This document shows, one piece after another, positions 15,001 through 22,145 of a stretch of DNA of 64,000 nucleotides. A program made the position numbers and the translations under genes. The notes below the pieces were generated by a model. It saw only the letters and a program-made list of their open reading frames with translations, was not told the origin of the DNA and did no database searches. Every line of letters starts with the position of its first letter. The stretch's first letter is position 1. This DNA is from Macrostomum hystrix (lineage: Eukaryota > Platyhelminthes > Macrostomidae), in NCBI GenBank assembly GCA_950097015.1, contig CATNEN010000012.1:1543501-1607500 (forward strand). Direction: 5' to 3'.

Positions 15001-15948
15001 TGCCCTAACGGCTTTTCATATTTTTGTAATATTACATACGGTAGTTACATACTACTTAACAAGAGAAAGCCTCGCTTACGCTCGGCTTCCTCTTGTTCGT
15101 TACTGGCTCACTCATCTCAACTAGATATTTTTTACATTTAGCCCATTTTTAATTAACTAAATTTAGATAGACATACTGCACTAATGATATTCTTAATTCA
15201 AAGCCACACTGAATGCCAAACTAATAACTAAATTATTTTATATATTTTCTGTTCACATCGGAATGCAATTAAACTGCGATCAGAGACTAGTTCATATTAC
15301 TATTATTACTCCCTGAATGTTTCTTATAAGTCTTTATTTACGCCAATGAGCGAGCCAATGAGCGAGCTAATGAGCAAGCTAATGAGCAAGCTAATGAGCG
15401 AGCTAATGAGCGAGCCAATGAGCGAGCTAATGAGCAAGCTAATGAGCAAGCTAATGAGCAAGCTAATGAGCAAGCTAATGAGCAAGCTAATGAGCAAGCT
15501 AATGAACAAGCTAATGAGCAAGCTAATGAGCAAGCTAATGAGCAAGCTAATGAGCAAGCTAACGAGCAAGCTAATGAGCAAGCTAATGACCAAGCAAATG
15601 AGCAAGCTAATGAGCAAGCTAATGAGCAAGCTAGCTAGCGAGCCAATGAGCGAGCTATAGAAATTAGATCTCTGTCTATCCGATGAGTTCGTGAAACAAT
15701 TCAAACCGAAAATCCTCAGTCGTGTTCCACATCGCTCTCCCTCCCCTCCCTTCGCCTTCCATTTTCATCCTCGCTCCGCTCAGCGCCGACGCGCCGACGA
15801 GCTCCGCTCCATCGATCCCTGGATGGTGTCGGCGCTGAGGAAGATCGAGGAGCGTCGTATGACGGTGGTCGGAGTCGGCGGAGGCAGCCAAGTGGCTGGA
15901 CCACCCAGCACAAACAGTAGCGATAGGCTGCTCAACAGTCGCTCTTCT

Positions 15949-15988
<40 letters not shown>

Positions 15989-18900
15989 CCCAGCTTAACG
16001 AGGAGGAAGAAGAGGAATCTCAAAAGAAAGACAATTAAAGAAAACAATTACAGCTAGGACGGAAAATTAATTTATCGATAGACTAGGCCAGGTCTATTAA
16101 TTTACAAATCGTAACATTTTTCTAAGTTTAACCAGTGTAATTTAGAAATGCACACAATTTTTAAGTCCGAAGCATAAGTTTTCGTTGAAAAAGCCTTCAA
16201 ATCTAACTCATCTTTATAAATATTAGCTTGGGCAACTGTCTTGTGTATATTTATATACTCTATCACATTATCGCTAATTCGGCCGTATTTTATCCAACTA
16301 TTCTACTCGTCAGTAGTGCTTTAGCAGCAGATTCCCTTGTTTAGCTTGATGGATAAAACGAAAATTATTTTACTCGATGTTGTGGGCTGAAGTACTCATC
16401 ATAATCCCCATCATTATTAAACCGTAACGCGGATCAGTGTGGGGAAGCATTGTCGTTGTGGCGTTCTTAAAATTCGTGTATTCTATTACACAGGGTGTCT
16501 ATCTAGTAGATTTTATTTCATCATCATTAGTTTTTGCATGCTTTATAAACAGTTTACCTTACAATCGCTTTATTAAACAATCTAAGACACCACAATGGAC
16601 ACTTAATTTTCTCATATACTGTAACAGTCAAATTAAAAAAAATTATTTTATTTTTATAGTTAATTTGTATTCTAAGGATCATTAACTTATTGACAACTTT
16701 CTGTTAGCTCTTAAGATATATATATTGTTATTCTTATATTTTGAGTGTCACGTTTTTTTCTATTTGCAGTTTTTCTGTGTTTTAGTTTTAACAATAATCT
16801 AAAAAAGGCTTTTTTTTAATTACTAATAACAGCGATTCATTAAAAAACAGTTATAAACACAAATAATTGCTTTTAAACTAAAAGCAATTATTATTATATC
16901 GCAACATCAAATTATTGCTTTTCATATTTTCATTTTCGTGAAATCCTGAAAAACAAGAAACAATTTATTAGTGAAATAGTAAAATTATGAACGGTTGCTG
17001 CCGCAATTTTTCCGCGTCGGTTTCCTTGTTTCTCTACTTTGCATGATTTCTCCATAATTGTTTGTTTAAAACAATTATCCGAGTCGCTACGATGAATCTT
17101 ACGGAAAAATTTAATTTAATTTAAGTGAATCAACTAAAAATCAACTCCGGGCTTTTTGATGTCCTAAAGCAAGATAACAGCTAAGCTTAATTAGAAAGCG
17201 ATAGCATTTTATTGGAACACGTTGGCCAGTCGTGCGAGCTTGTCTGTTGTCAAATATTTTATAAAACGCGCCTTAACTCCATCTCCCACCCATTCTCAAC
17301 TCAAACCCTGCTACTTACTCACAGATGCAAACGGTAAGTAGTTGGCTGCAGGTCCGGAGATTGCGACAGAACTCTTTTTTCCTCTTTTTTTTCTATACAA
17401 TAAATGTGTATATATATATTTCTATTTTAGTGAAATCAGTTAAACTTGCTAATTATACTACTTATCACCCTATCGTCTGTCATTTAACGTCTCTTCTCAG
17501 ACACTGTCCTCTTTCTCTCTCTGTCCGGTCACGGCGTTTAAAGACTTTATGTTCTTATGGTTTACTTTTTGTTTTGTAGTCCATGCATTTATGATAGTGC
17601 AAGAATGGATTATTTTATTAATTAAATTCCTTTACAAAAGCATATTTGAAAGTTAACACCGCTTGTTTCCGGTATTTTGTTAGACACAAAAACACTATAT
17701 TAAATTCCTATTAGTTTACTTAGCTCTACAATTTTACTTTGCTATTGCTAGTGCAGTTATGCACATTATTGTGGTGCCGTTTGCTTATAATATTTGTTAA
17801 TTTGAATTCAATACTAGATCGTACTTATTACTACTCATGGTGTGCCAATCACATGCAGCATGTCTAACGAAGCAAAGCAGTCGTTTTTTTTGTTTGAATT
17901 AATAGCTATGTGAATCCCCCTATATACAGAGCATATTAACAAATATCTAACTTTAGTTATGAAACATTTATTGCTCTTATTTGATCAATAGTAATAGCTA
18001 TGCTTTGGATTTCCCCGCTATACTCGCTTGGCATCTTATTGCTTGCAGCAGCCAAACTCAGAGATTTCATTAGTCTGTGCAAACTAGCAAGTCTAGTACA
18101 TAAAGGTGAATTGTCAGTCTGACACAATTTGCTGACCTTCTCTTCTCACCCTTCTCAACATTCTCACCTTTTTCACCCTTCTCAAACTTCTCTCCCTTCT
18201 CTCCTTTCTCACCCTTCTCAAACTTCTCTCCCTCCTCACCTTTCTCACCTTTCTCTTCTCACTTTCCACACCTTTATCTTCGCACCCTTCACACCTTTCT
18301 CTTCTCAACCTTTTTACCATTCACACCATTCTACGAGCTCGTATTCTCACCCTTCTCACCTTTCACACCTTTCCATTCTCACCCTCAGCCTATACTTTCT
18401 CACGCTTCTCTCTTCACTTTTTACATCATCATTAAAATACCAGAAATTTCTCGACGACAGCAAACTTTTCTTGGCATGCTGACGTGCTTTTCAACTTGAA
18501 TACAAACTTAATTATTACACATTTACCATTTTATTTGCTTATTTAATTATATTGTTTTGTTAGCAAGCAACTATTGTGCGCCACTTTATTCTAAAGTAGA
18601 CTCTTTATGATTACAATAATGAAACGAAGTTACCGATTCGAGGGAAGAGTGCATTTAACTGTTTAGTGTTTCGCATGCGTCCAAGGTATTTTAGATTTCA
18701 GAGCTGAGTCAATCTAATAGTATTATTAGCACATATTTTGTTAGTCCCAAGTCTAGAATTGCTTCCTGTTGCGTTTGGCGCACACCAATTATTAAAACAA
18801 AAAGTAGTTTTTTTCTCTGCCTCGATTTCTGTGCTCACGAACACAAAAGGCCATCAACACACGCGCCAACGAATTCACCAGCACAGAAACACCAAAAGAA

Positions 18901-21900
18901 CACAGAAGGTCACACAGTGTCTCCTCTATTTTCTTTTCATTTATTATTTATTTTGTCCCCGAACCCCCAAATCAGCTTTGGTGGCCGAATTCATTCTCCC
19001 CGCCATGCCCGTTCTCTCATTCTCATTGAATTCCTGAAGCTGCGCGTGGTTCGCGCCTTCAAGAGCACCTTGGAGGACCTCGAGGATCGTCGGGACTTCA
19101 TCGAGCTGCGCCGGCAGCGCCAGATGCTGCTTTACCGCCGTTCCAACACGCATCCGAGGCCCATGACGCGATTCGCGTCCGCCGACGATGCCGCCGCCTG
19201 CGGCAGCAGCGGCAGCGGCAGCGGCTGCGGCGACGGCGACGCTGTAATTGGACCCGCCGCCGCCGGCTTTGCTGCCGCAGATTTCAGCGGATCGTCGGCG
19301 ACGGTGGCCACAGCCGTCGCAGGGGGAGGGCTAGTGCTAGGAGGAGGCGGCGGAGGGGGAGCTGTGGTCTTCCGCGCGCATGCCCAAGTAGGCGGAAAGA
19401 GTCACTCCATTGACTGGGTGGGCCCTCTTGGCGGCGGTCACGTGACTGGCAGTGGTGGCGGAGCTGGTCAGCAGCTGCTGCTTGCCGCGGGTTCCAGCAC
19501 CAGCGGCGCCTCTATAGCCGAGGAGGAGCCGCCGGCTCTGTGACTGCATGGGAAAAGTCTCTTAACTCCCCAGATAAATTTCCACTGGCCTAATAGTAAT
19601 CCTCTTATTTCACTCTAATAGTAGGTTCGCATATTATGTCGCACCTATCAAATATTGTTCTTGAAAAAGATTCACCAATTTCCTGTCTGATTTGAATGTC
19701 CACCGATGTTGTGTCTCTCACGTTCATCTTCTTGCTTTCCTCTTCGCTGGCTTACCCCCGTTGTTTCTTTCTGAACCAGCCAACATGCCAGCCACCTGAC
19801 AGCCAGCCGAAACTGAAATAAGCCCCCCCAGTCAATGTTTGCCTCTCCCGCGTTAGGCGAGGGATTTGAGTGCTGGAAAAGTATGCCGCAAGGATAAGGA
19901 ATTTCCGCGCACGCCATCAGCCGAATGTGCAGAGTGACAGCACTTCAAGAGTGAGGCCCGCCCGCCAGCACAAGCCGTCTTTTTTTCCCAAAGTAATATT
20001 CGTCTCACCTAACCCAACGCTTGTCTTGTCTTGTCCGAATATCATCGTTCGTCTTGTACCGAAATCCACTGTTTTGCTATTTTGCACGACGACATTTTTA
20101 CGATGCAATAAACTATTTTCCCACGTCGGACCAGCAGCCCAGAAGTACCAGACCTTAGACCAGCACCCTCCACTCCAAGCCTTAGACCAGCACACCCACT
20201 CCAGGCCTTAGACCAGCACCCTCCACTCCAAGCCTTAGACCAGCATCCCCCACACCAGGCCATAGACCAGCAACCCCCACTCCAGGCCTTAGACCAGCAC
20301 CCTCCACTCCAGGCCTTAGACTAGCACACCCACTCCAAGCCTTAGACTAGCACACCCACTCCAAGCCTTAGACTAGCACACCCACTCCAAGCCTTAGACT
20401 AGCACACCCACTCCAGGCCTTAGACCAGCAACCCAATACTCTCAGACCATAGATCTAGCAATCTACCACTTCCAGTTTACCAGACACTCCAGGCATTAGA
20501 CCGGTGACCCCACTCAAGGCCTTAGACCGGTGACCCCACTCAAGGCCTTAGACCAGTGACCCCACTCAAGGCCTTAGACCGGTGACCCCACTCCAGGCCT
20601 TAGACCAGTGGCCCCACTCAAGGCCTTAGACCGGTGACCCCACTCCAAGCCATAGACCAGCAACCCCCACTCCAGGCCTTAGACCAGCACCCTCCACTCC
20701 AAGCCATAGACCAGCAACCCCCACTCCAGGCCATAGACCAGCAACCCCCACTCCAGGCCATAGACCAGCACCCCCCACTCCAGGCCATAGACCAGCAACC
20801 CCCACTCCAGGCCATAGACCAGCAACCCCCCACTCCAGGCCATAGACCAGCACCCCCCACTCCAGGCCTTAGACCAGCAACCCCCACTCCAGGCCTAAGA
20901 CCAGCACCCTCCACTCCAGGTCTTAGACCAGCACCCTCCACTCCAGGCCTTAGACCAGCAACCCCCACTCCAAGCCTTAGACCAGCAACCCCCACTCCAA
21001 GCCTTAGACCAGCAACCCCCACTCCAAGCCTCAAACCAGCAACCCCCACTCCAGGCCATAGACCAGCAACCCCCACTCCAAGCCTCAAACCAGCAACCCC
21101 CACTCCAGGCCATAGACCAGCAACCCCCACTCCAGGCCTAAGACCAGTAACCCCCACTCCAGGCCTAAGACCAGCACCCTCCACTCCAGGCCTTAGACCA
21201 GCAACCCCCACTCCAGGCCTAAGACCAGCACCCTCCACTCCAGGCCATAGACCAGCAACCCCCACTCCAAGCCTCAAACCAGCAACCCCCACTCCAGGCC
21301 ATAGACCAGCAACCCCCACTCCAAGCCTCAAACCAGCAACCCCCACTCCAGGCCATAGACCAGCACCTTCCACTCCAGGCCAAGAGCCAAGAGTGTTATT
21401 TCTCTACGTGATTTTCATTTTGCTCCTGACCAACAGCTTCTCAGTGTAAACCTCCGCCGCTCCGCGCTTGTGCACTCGAACACATTCGCACAATGGCTCG
21501 CTCGCGCACACGTGTTCTCGTATTACTACTGCTCTACAACTGCAGAACTACATGTATTTCCACAGCAATTTTCGTCTAATTGTTCCGTTGTCCCATGACC
21601 AAAAAATCCTGGCAAAATTCAACTAAAGTCAAGCGCAATGTACATGTATATTGATAGGCCATGGCAGGATTCCAAAAGACTATGCTTTTTACAAGCACTT
21701 GCATCAAAGCTAGTTTATTATATCGTGCTCAGTCAAAACATAGTTTATAACTTTTGTTTTATTCCCGATCGACTATTTATTAAGTTTGGTTTTGTCTACG
21801 TGAACCCTTTAATGTCGTGTGAATATTTAAATCGAGCATAATCTTTACAAAGGTGCAATCGTATCTACCGATTTGCCAGAATTGAGCGGGTTAATAAAAC

Positions 21901-22145
21901 TCGCTTTCATCCTCCAGCTCCAAGACAGTAGCAATTTATTGCTTAAATGATTGATTTCCATAACTGCATTTGTTTGCCTACAGGTTCGCGTGGTAAACGC
22001 ATTCAGAATGGGCCTGGACTCCGACATGGACCGCCGATCAATGAACTCTAGCCTATCCAACAGCCAGTTGGCCCACTTCCTCAAGAGCAACCCGTCTGTT
22101 GAATACGACGACGAAGCCGGGCCACACGCGGAGACACTGGCCTGA
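1..22145 (+). CDS. ATP2B: Plasma-membrane Ca2+-transporting ATPase (PMCA), partial at 5' end
   Basis: This is a P2B-type calmodulin-regulated Ca2+ pump that exports cytosolic Ca2+ across the plasma membrane. Exons I placed by reading frame, splice sites and phase are 1-78, 1742-1918, (5157-5168 optional), 5842-6378, 7017-7126, 8037-8492, 9055-9297, 9386-9772, 9946-10159, 10693-10895, 10979-11086 and 11184-11375, followed by one of three terminal exons (15784-16038, 19040-19543, 21984-22145). With the last terminal exon the window encodes about 954 residues. Visible hallmarks are the [10 protein letters not shown] actuator motif, the VPEGLPLAV helix, the [11 protein letters not shown] phosphorylation site, KGASE, MVTGDN, the [11 protein letters not shown] hinge, and the transport helix with WVNLIMDT. 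The VRVVNAF calmodulin-binding start is in the last exon. The first cytosolic and TM1-2 exons lie upstream of the window. The family assignment is firm; paralogue identity is not resolvable. Confidence 0.96.
92..345. repeat. Minisatellite, about 18-bp unit (PMCA intron)
   Basis: Tandem copies of ACTGACAGAATGACACTG-like units turn into ATACACTGATTTACAGAA-like units. The array starts about 15 bp inside the donor of the first exon in the window. Confidence 0.85.
346..1375. other. Intronic sequence with a GC-rich block, no recognised gene
   Basis: About 480-1000 is GC-richer than the rest of the intron and has short open frames on both strands. None shows a recognisable motif, plausible start context or splice phase. 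I see nothing functional that can be supported. Confidence 0.5.
1376..1675. repeat. 75-bp tandem repeat, four copies (PMCA intron)
   Basis: AATATGTCACATTCTAAACA recurs at 1381, 1456 and 1531, and at 1606 with changes, giving an exact 75-bp period. The last copy is the most diverged and lies 70 bp before the acceptor of exon 1742-1918. Confidence 0.93.
1742..1918 (+). CDS. ATP2B: PMCA exon: end of actuator domain and start of variable linker
   Basis: The acceptor is CAG at 1739-1741. It reads [20 protein letters not shown], matching the conserved PMCA segment after the actuator loop. A low-complexity acidic/Gln-rich linker follows, ending KRTTNDKAN. The exon ends in phase 1 at GTAGGT. The linker is the region where vertebrate PMCAs carry alternative splice site A. 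Confidence 0.93.
2275..3205. repeat. 34-bp minisatellite, about 27 copies (PMCA intron)
   Basis: The unit is TCTGACCCATCTTCTAATCT plus CCCTCATTACTCTC, 34 bp and pyrimidine-rich on the sense strand. Variants alternate CTTCT and CTCCT in a partly regular order, suggesting multi-unit duplications. Confidence 0.95.
3795..4200. repeat. 29-bp minisatellite, about 14 copies (PMCA intron)
   Basis: The unit is GAGGGAGCGTGGAGGAGAGA plus TAGGGTAAA, 29 bp and purine-rich on the sense strand. It produces a spurious minus-strand Pro/Leu/Ser reading frame. Confidence 0.93.
4201..5156. other. PMCA intron, GC-rich block without recognised gene
   Basis: About 4450-5080 is GC-rich with short open frames on both strands. 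No motif, repeat or splice phase compatible with PMCA was found except the microexon that follows. Confidence 0.4.
5157..5168 (+). CDS. ATP2B: Candidate 12-nt PMCA microexon at splice site A
   Basis: A pyrimidine-rich acceptor (CCTCCTTTCTAG) precedes 12 nt that end at a strong GTGAGC donor. The segment is phase 1 at both ends, so inclusion adds Val-Leu-Ser-Gln (with the flanking G) and keeps frame between exons 1742-1918 and 5842-6378. Its position equals the alternatively spliced site A of vertebrate PMCA genes. No transcript evidence is available here, so it stays a prediction. Confidence 0.5.
5495..5815. repeat. 25-bp minisatellite, about 13 copies (PMCA intron)
   Basis: The unit CCTCAGACACTCTGCTGACA plus CAGTG alternates with an ACTCAG variant. 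The array ends about 25 bp before the acceptor of exon 5842-6378. Confidence 0.93.
5842..6378 (+). CDS. ATP2B: PMCA exon: TM3-TM4 and phosphorylation site
   Basis: The exon begins EPEAVQL, then a Gly/Ala/Lys-rich linker, then two membrane helices. The second helix contains [15 protein letters not shown], the Ca2+-site helix 4. The catalytic aspartate is in SDKTGT at 6321-6323. Phase is 1 at both ends. The reading frame stays open past the donor into the adjacent intronic array, which makes a naive ORF too long. Confidence 0.95.
6395..6880. repeat. 44-bp minisatellite, about 11 copies (PMCA intron)
   Basis: The unit contains CTGCTGTCTCAAAAACTGG and TGCTCAAACCAGTGCTACTC; the period is 44 bp. 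It begins within 20 bp of the donor of exon 5842-6378. All three sense frames are free of stop codons over most of the array, so the exon's frame runs on to 6968. Confidence 0.95.
7017..7126 (+). CDS. ATP2B: PMCA exon: proximal nucleotide-binding domain
   Basis: Follows the acceptor CTGCAG. It reads a Lys-rich start, then [20 protein letters not shown], which aligns with the conserved AIAINSAYTTKIL segment of PMCA. It enters in phase 1 and leaves in phase 0 at GTGAGC. Confidence 0.9.
7540..8015. repeat. 47-bp minisatellite, about 10 copies (PMCA intron)
   Basis: The unit begins GAAGCTACCAGAATCACCAG and ends AACGATTCCCT, period 47 bp, with ATTCCCT/ATGCCCT variants. It ends just before the acceptor of exon 8037-8492. 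Confidence 0.95.
8037..8492 (+). CDS. ATP2B: PMCA exon: nucleotide-binding domain core
   Basis: 152 codons, phase 0 on both sides. It contains [33 protein letters not shown], the ATP-site motif FCKGASE, and [17 protein letters not shown], and ends EPDWDNEEQ. These are in the same order as in all PMCAs. The upstream 47-bp array ends about 30 bp before the acceptor. Confidence 0.96.
9055..9297 (+). CDS. ATP2B: PMCA exon: P-domain, MVTGDN motif
   Basis: 81 codons, phase 0 on both sides. Contains [31 protein letters not shown] and [12 protein letters not shown]. The acceptor CCAG at 9051-9054 gives the start Ile-Val-Ser-Arg-Leu-Thr. Confidence 0.95.
9386..9772 (+). CDS. ATP2B: PMCA exon: P-domain hinge and TM5
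   Basis: 129 codons, phase 0. Contains [16 protein letters not shown], the hinge [20 protein letters not shown], then [13 protein letters not shown] and the TM5 region [15 protein letters not shown]. This is the most conserved block in the gene. Confidence 0.97.
9946..10159 (+). CDS. ATP2B: PMCA exon: TM6 Ca2+-site helix
   Basis: Begins [20 protein letters not shown], whose Asn and Asp are the TM6 Ca2+ ligands, then [15 protein letters not shown] and the start of TM7. Enters in phase 0 and leaves in phase 1 at GTAAGA. Confidence 0.95.
10693..10895 (+). CDS. ATP2B: PMCA exon: TM7-TM8 region
   Basis: Reads a short extracellular loop, then [20 protein letters not shown] and [14 protein letters not shown], matching the PMCA FNTFVLMQLFNEINSRKIH block. 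Phase in 1, phase out 0. Confidence 0.95.
10979..11086 (+). CDS. ATP2B: PMCA exon: TM9 region
   Basis: 36 codons, phase 0. The acceptor at 10977-10978 gives [11 protein letters not shown], matching the PMCA IFIVEFGGKPF segment; a later in-frame CAG could serve as a shorter acceptor. It ends LVWHQ at a GTAAGG donor. Confidence 0.9.
11184..11375 (+). CDS. ATP2B: PMCA exon: TM10 and pre-calmodulin segment
   Basis: 64 codons, phase 0. Ends with [15 protein letters not shown], the conserved sequence just before the calmodulin-binding domain (GQILWFRGLNRIQTQ in vertebrates). In that family this junction is the splice site C branch point. The next intron is long and precedes several alternative tails. 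Confidence 0.95.
11376..15342. other. Long PMCA intron before the alternative tails, no gene seen
   Basis: Mostly AT-rich unique sequence. It includes an A/T-rich simple repeat (AAAT-type, about 14,650-14,760), a short CA run near 13,012, and an imperfect 13-bp hairpin at 15,059-15,096. No exon with matching phase was found. Confidence 0.5.
15059..15096. repeat. Imperfect inverted repeat, 13-bp arms
   Basis: Arms at 15,059-15,071 and 15,084-15,096 pair with one mismatch around a 12-nt loop. It lies in the PMCA intron upstream of terminal exon 1. Confidence 0.6.
15343..15660. repeat. 12-bp minisatellite, about 26 copies (PMCA intron)
   Basis: The unit is AATGAGCAAGCT with AATGAGCGAGCT and AATGAGCGAGCC variants. 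The 12-bp period leaves open frames on both strands, none gene-like. It lies 120 bp upstream of terminal exon 1. Confidence 0.95.
15784..16038 (+). CDS. ATP2B: PMCA alternative terminal exon 1 (Gln-rich tail, no canonical CaM start)
   Basis: A pyrimidine-rich acceptor (CTCCGCTCAG) at 15774-15783 opens an 85-codon phase-0 frame to a TAA. It begins with a basic helix-like stretch ([20 protein letters not shown], then a cluster of Glu and Arg). A Gly/Ser/Asn part, 13 glutamines (CAG run) and an acidic Lys-rich end follow. GC-rich codon use resembles the other PMCA exons and contrasts with the AT-rich surroundings. It does not show the RVVNAF signature, so its use as a PMCA tail is inferred from phase, position and composition. 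Confidence 0.45.
16862..16892. repeat. Perfect 14-bp inverted repeat with 3-nt loop
   Basis: The left arm AATAATTGCTTTTA (16,862-16,875) and right arm TAAAAGCAATTATT (16,879-16,892) are exact complements around AAC. It could form a stem-loop in the 3' UTR or intron of PMCA transcripts, or be the remnant of a small transposon. Confidence 0.8.
17325..17333 (+). CDS. ATP2B: Possible 9-nt phase-0 microexon (Met-Gln-Thr)
   Basis: CTACTTACTCACAG is followed by nine bases and then a perfect GTAAGT donor. Length and phase would keep frame between exon 11184-11375 and terminal exon 2 or 3. Only the splice signals support it; a chance match is quite possible. Confidence 0.2.
18125..18420. repeat. Degenerate pyrimidine-rich repeat
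   Basis: Irregular CTTCTCACCTTTCTC-type units in PMCA intron/UTR sequence; no constant period. Confidence 0.7.
19040..19543 (+). CDS. ATP2B: PMCA alternative terminal exon 2 (calmodulin-binding start, long Gly/Ala/Ser tail)
   Basis: After an AAG acceptor this 168-codon phase-0 frame begins [17 protein letters not shown], clearly parallel to the PMCA calmodulin-binding start (RVVNAF) and to terminal exon 3. It continues with an Arg/Leu-rich helix, then a long low-complexity Ala/Gly/Ser tail, and ends EEEPPAL before TGA at 19541-19543. Relative to terminal exon 3 it is a duplicated, diverged version of the regulatory domain start. Confidence 0.75.
   Translation: MRVVRAFKSTLEDLEDRRDFIELRRQRQMLLYRRSNTHPRPMTRFASADDAAACGSSGSGSGCGDGDAVIGPAAAGFAAADFSGSSATVATAVAGGGLVLGGGGGGGAVVFRAHAQVGGKSHSIDWVGPLGGGHVTGSGGGAGQQLLLAAGSSTSGASIAEEEPPAL
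20140..21395. repeat. 27-bp minisatellite, about 45 copies (PMCA intron)
   Basis: The unit is CCCCCACTCCAGGCCTTAGA plus CCAGCAA, about 27 bp, with CATAGACC, TCAAACC and CACCCTCC variants. Frames are open on both strands (Pro/Thr-rich plus, Gly/Trp-rich minus) and are not genes. It lies between terminal exons 2 and 3. Confidence 0.95.
21984..22145 (+). CDS. ATP2B: PMCA terminal exon 3 (canonical calmodulin-binding tail)
   Basis: The acceptor is CTACAG. The 54-codon phase-0 frame begins [14 protein letters not shown], almost identical to the canonical IRVVNAFRSSL calmodulin-binding start. It ends with an acidic tail and a terminal ETLA before TGA. The end resembles the ETSL/ETSV PDZ-ligand ends of vertebrate PMCA 'b' variants, with Ala in place of the usual large hydrophobic last residue. 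Confidence 0.9.
   Translation, partial: VRVVNAFRMGLDSDMDRRSMNSSLSNSQLAHFLKSNPSVEYDDEAGPHAETLA

Larger units (their letters stand above)
16039..19039. other. AT-rich region between PMCA terminal exons 1 and 2
   Basis: Probably 3' UTR of the first terminal exon plus intron for longer isoforms. It contains a perfect 14-bp palindrome (16,862-16,892), the candidate microexon at 17,325, and a pyrimidine-rich CTTCTCACC-type repeat at 18,125-18,420. No other gene is visible. Confidence 0.5.

Noticed and set aside
20618-21449. Gly/Trp-rich and Pro/Thr-rich frames on both strands
   Set aside because: Translations of the 27-bp minisatellite.
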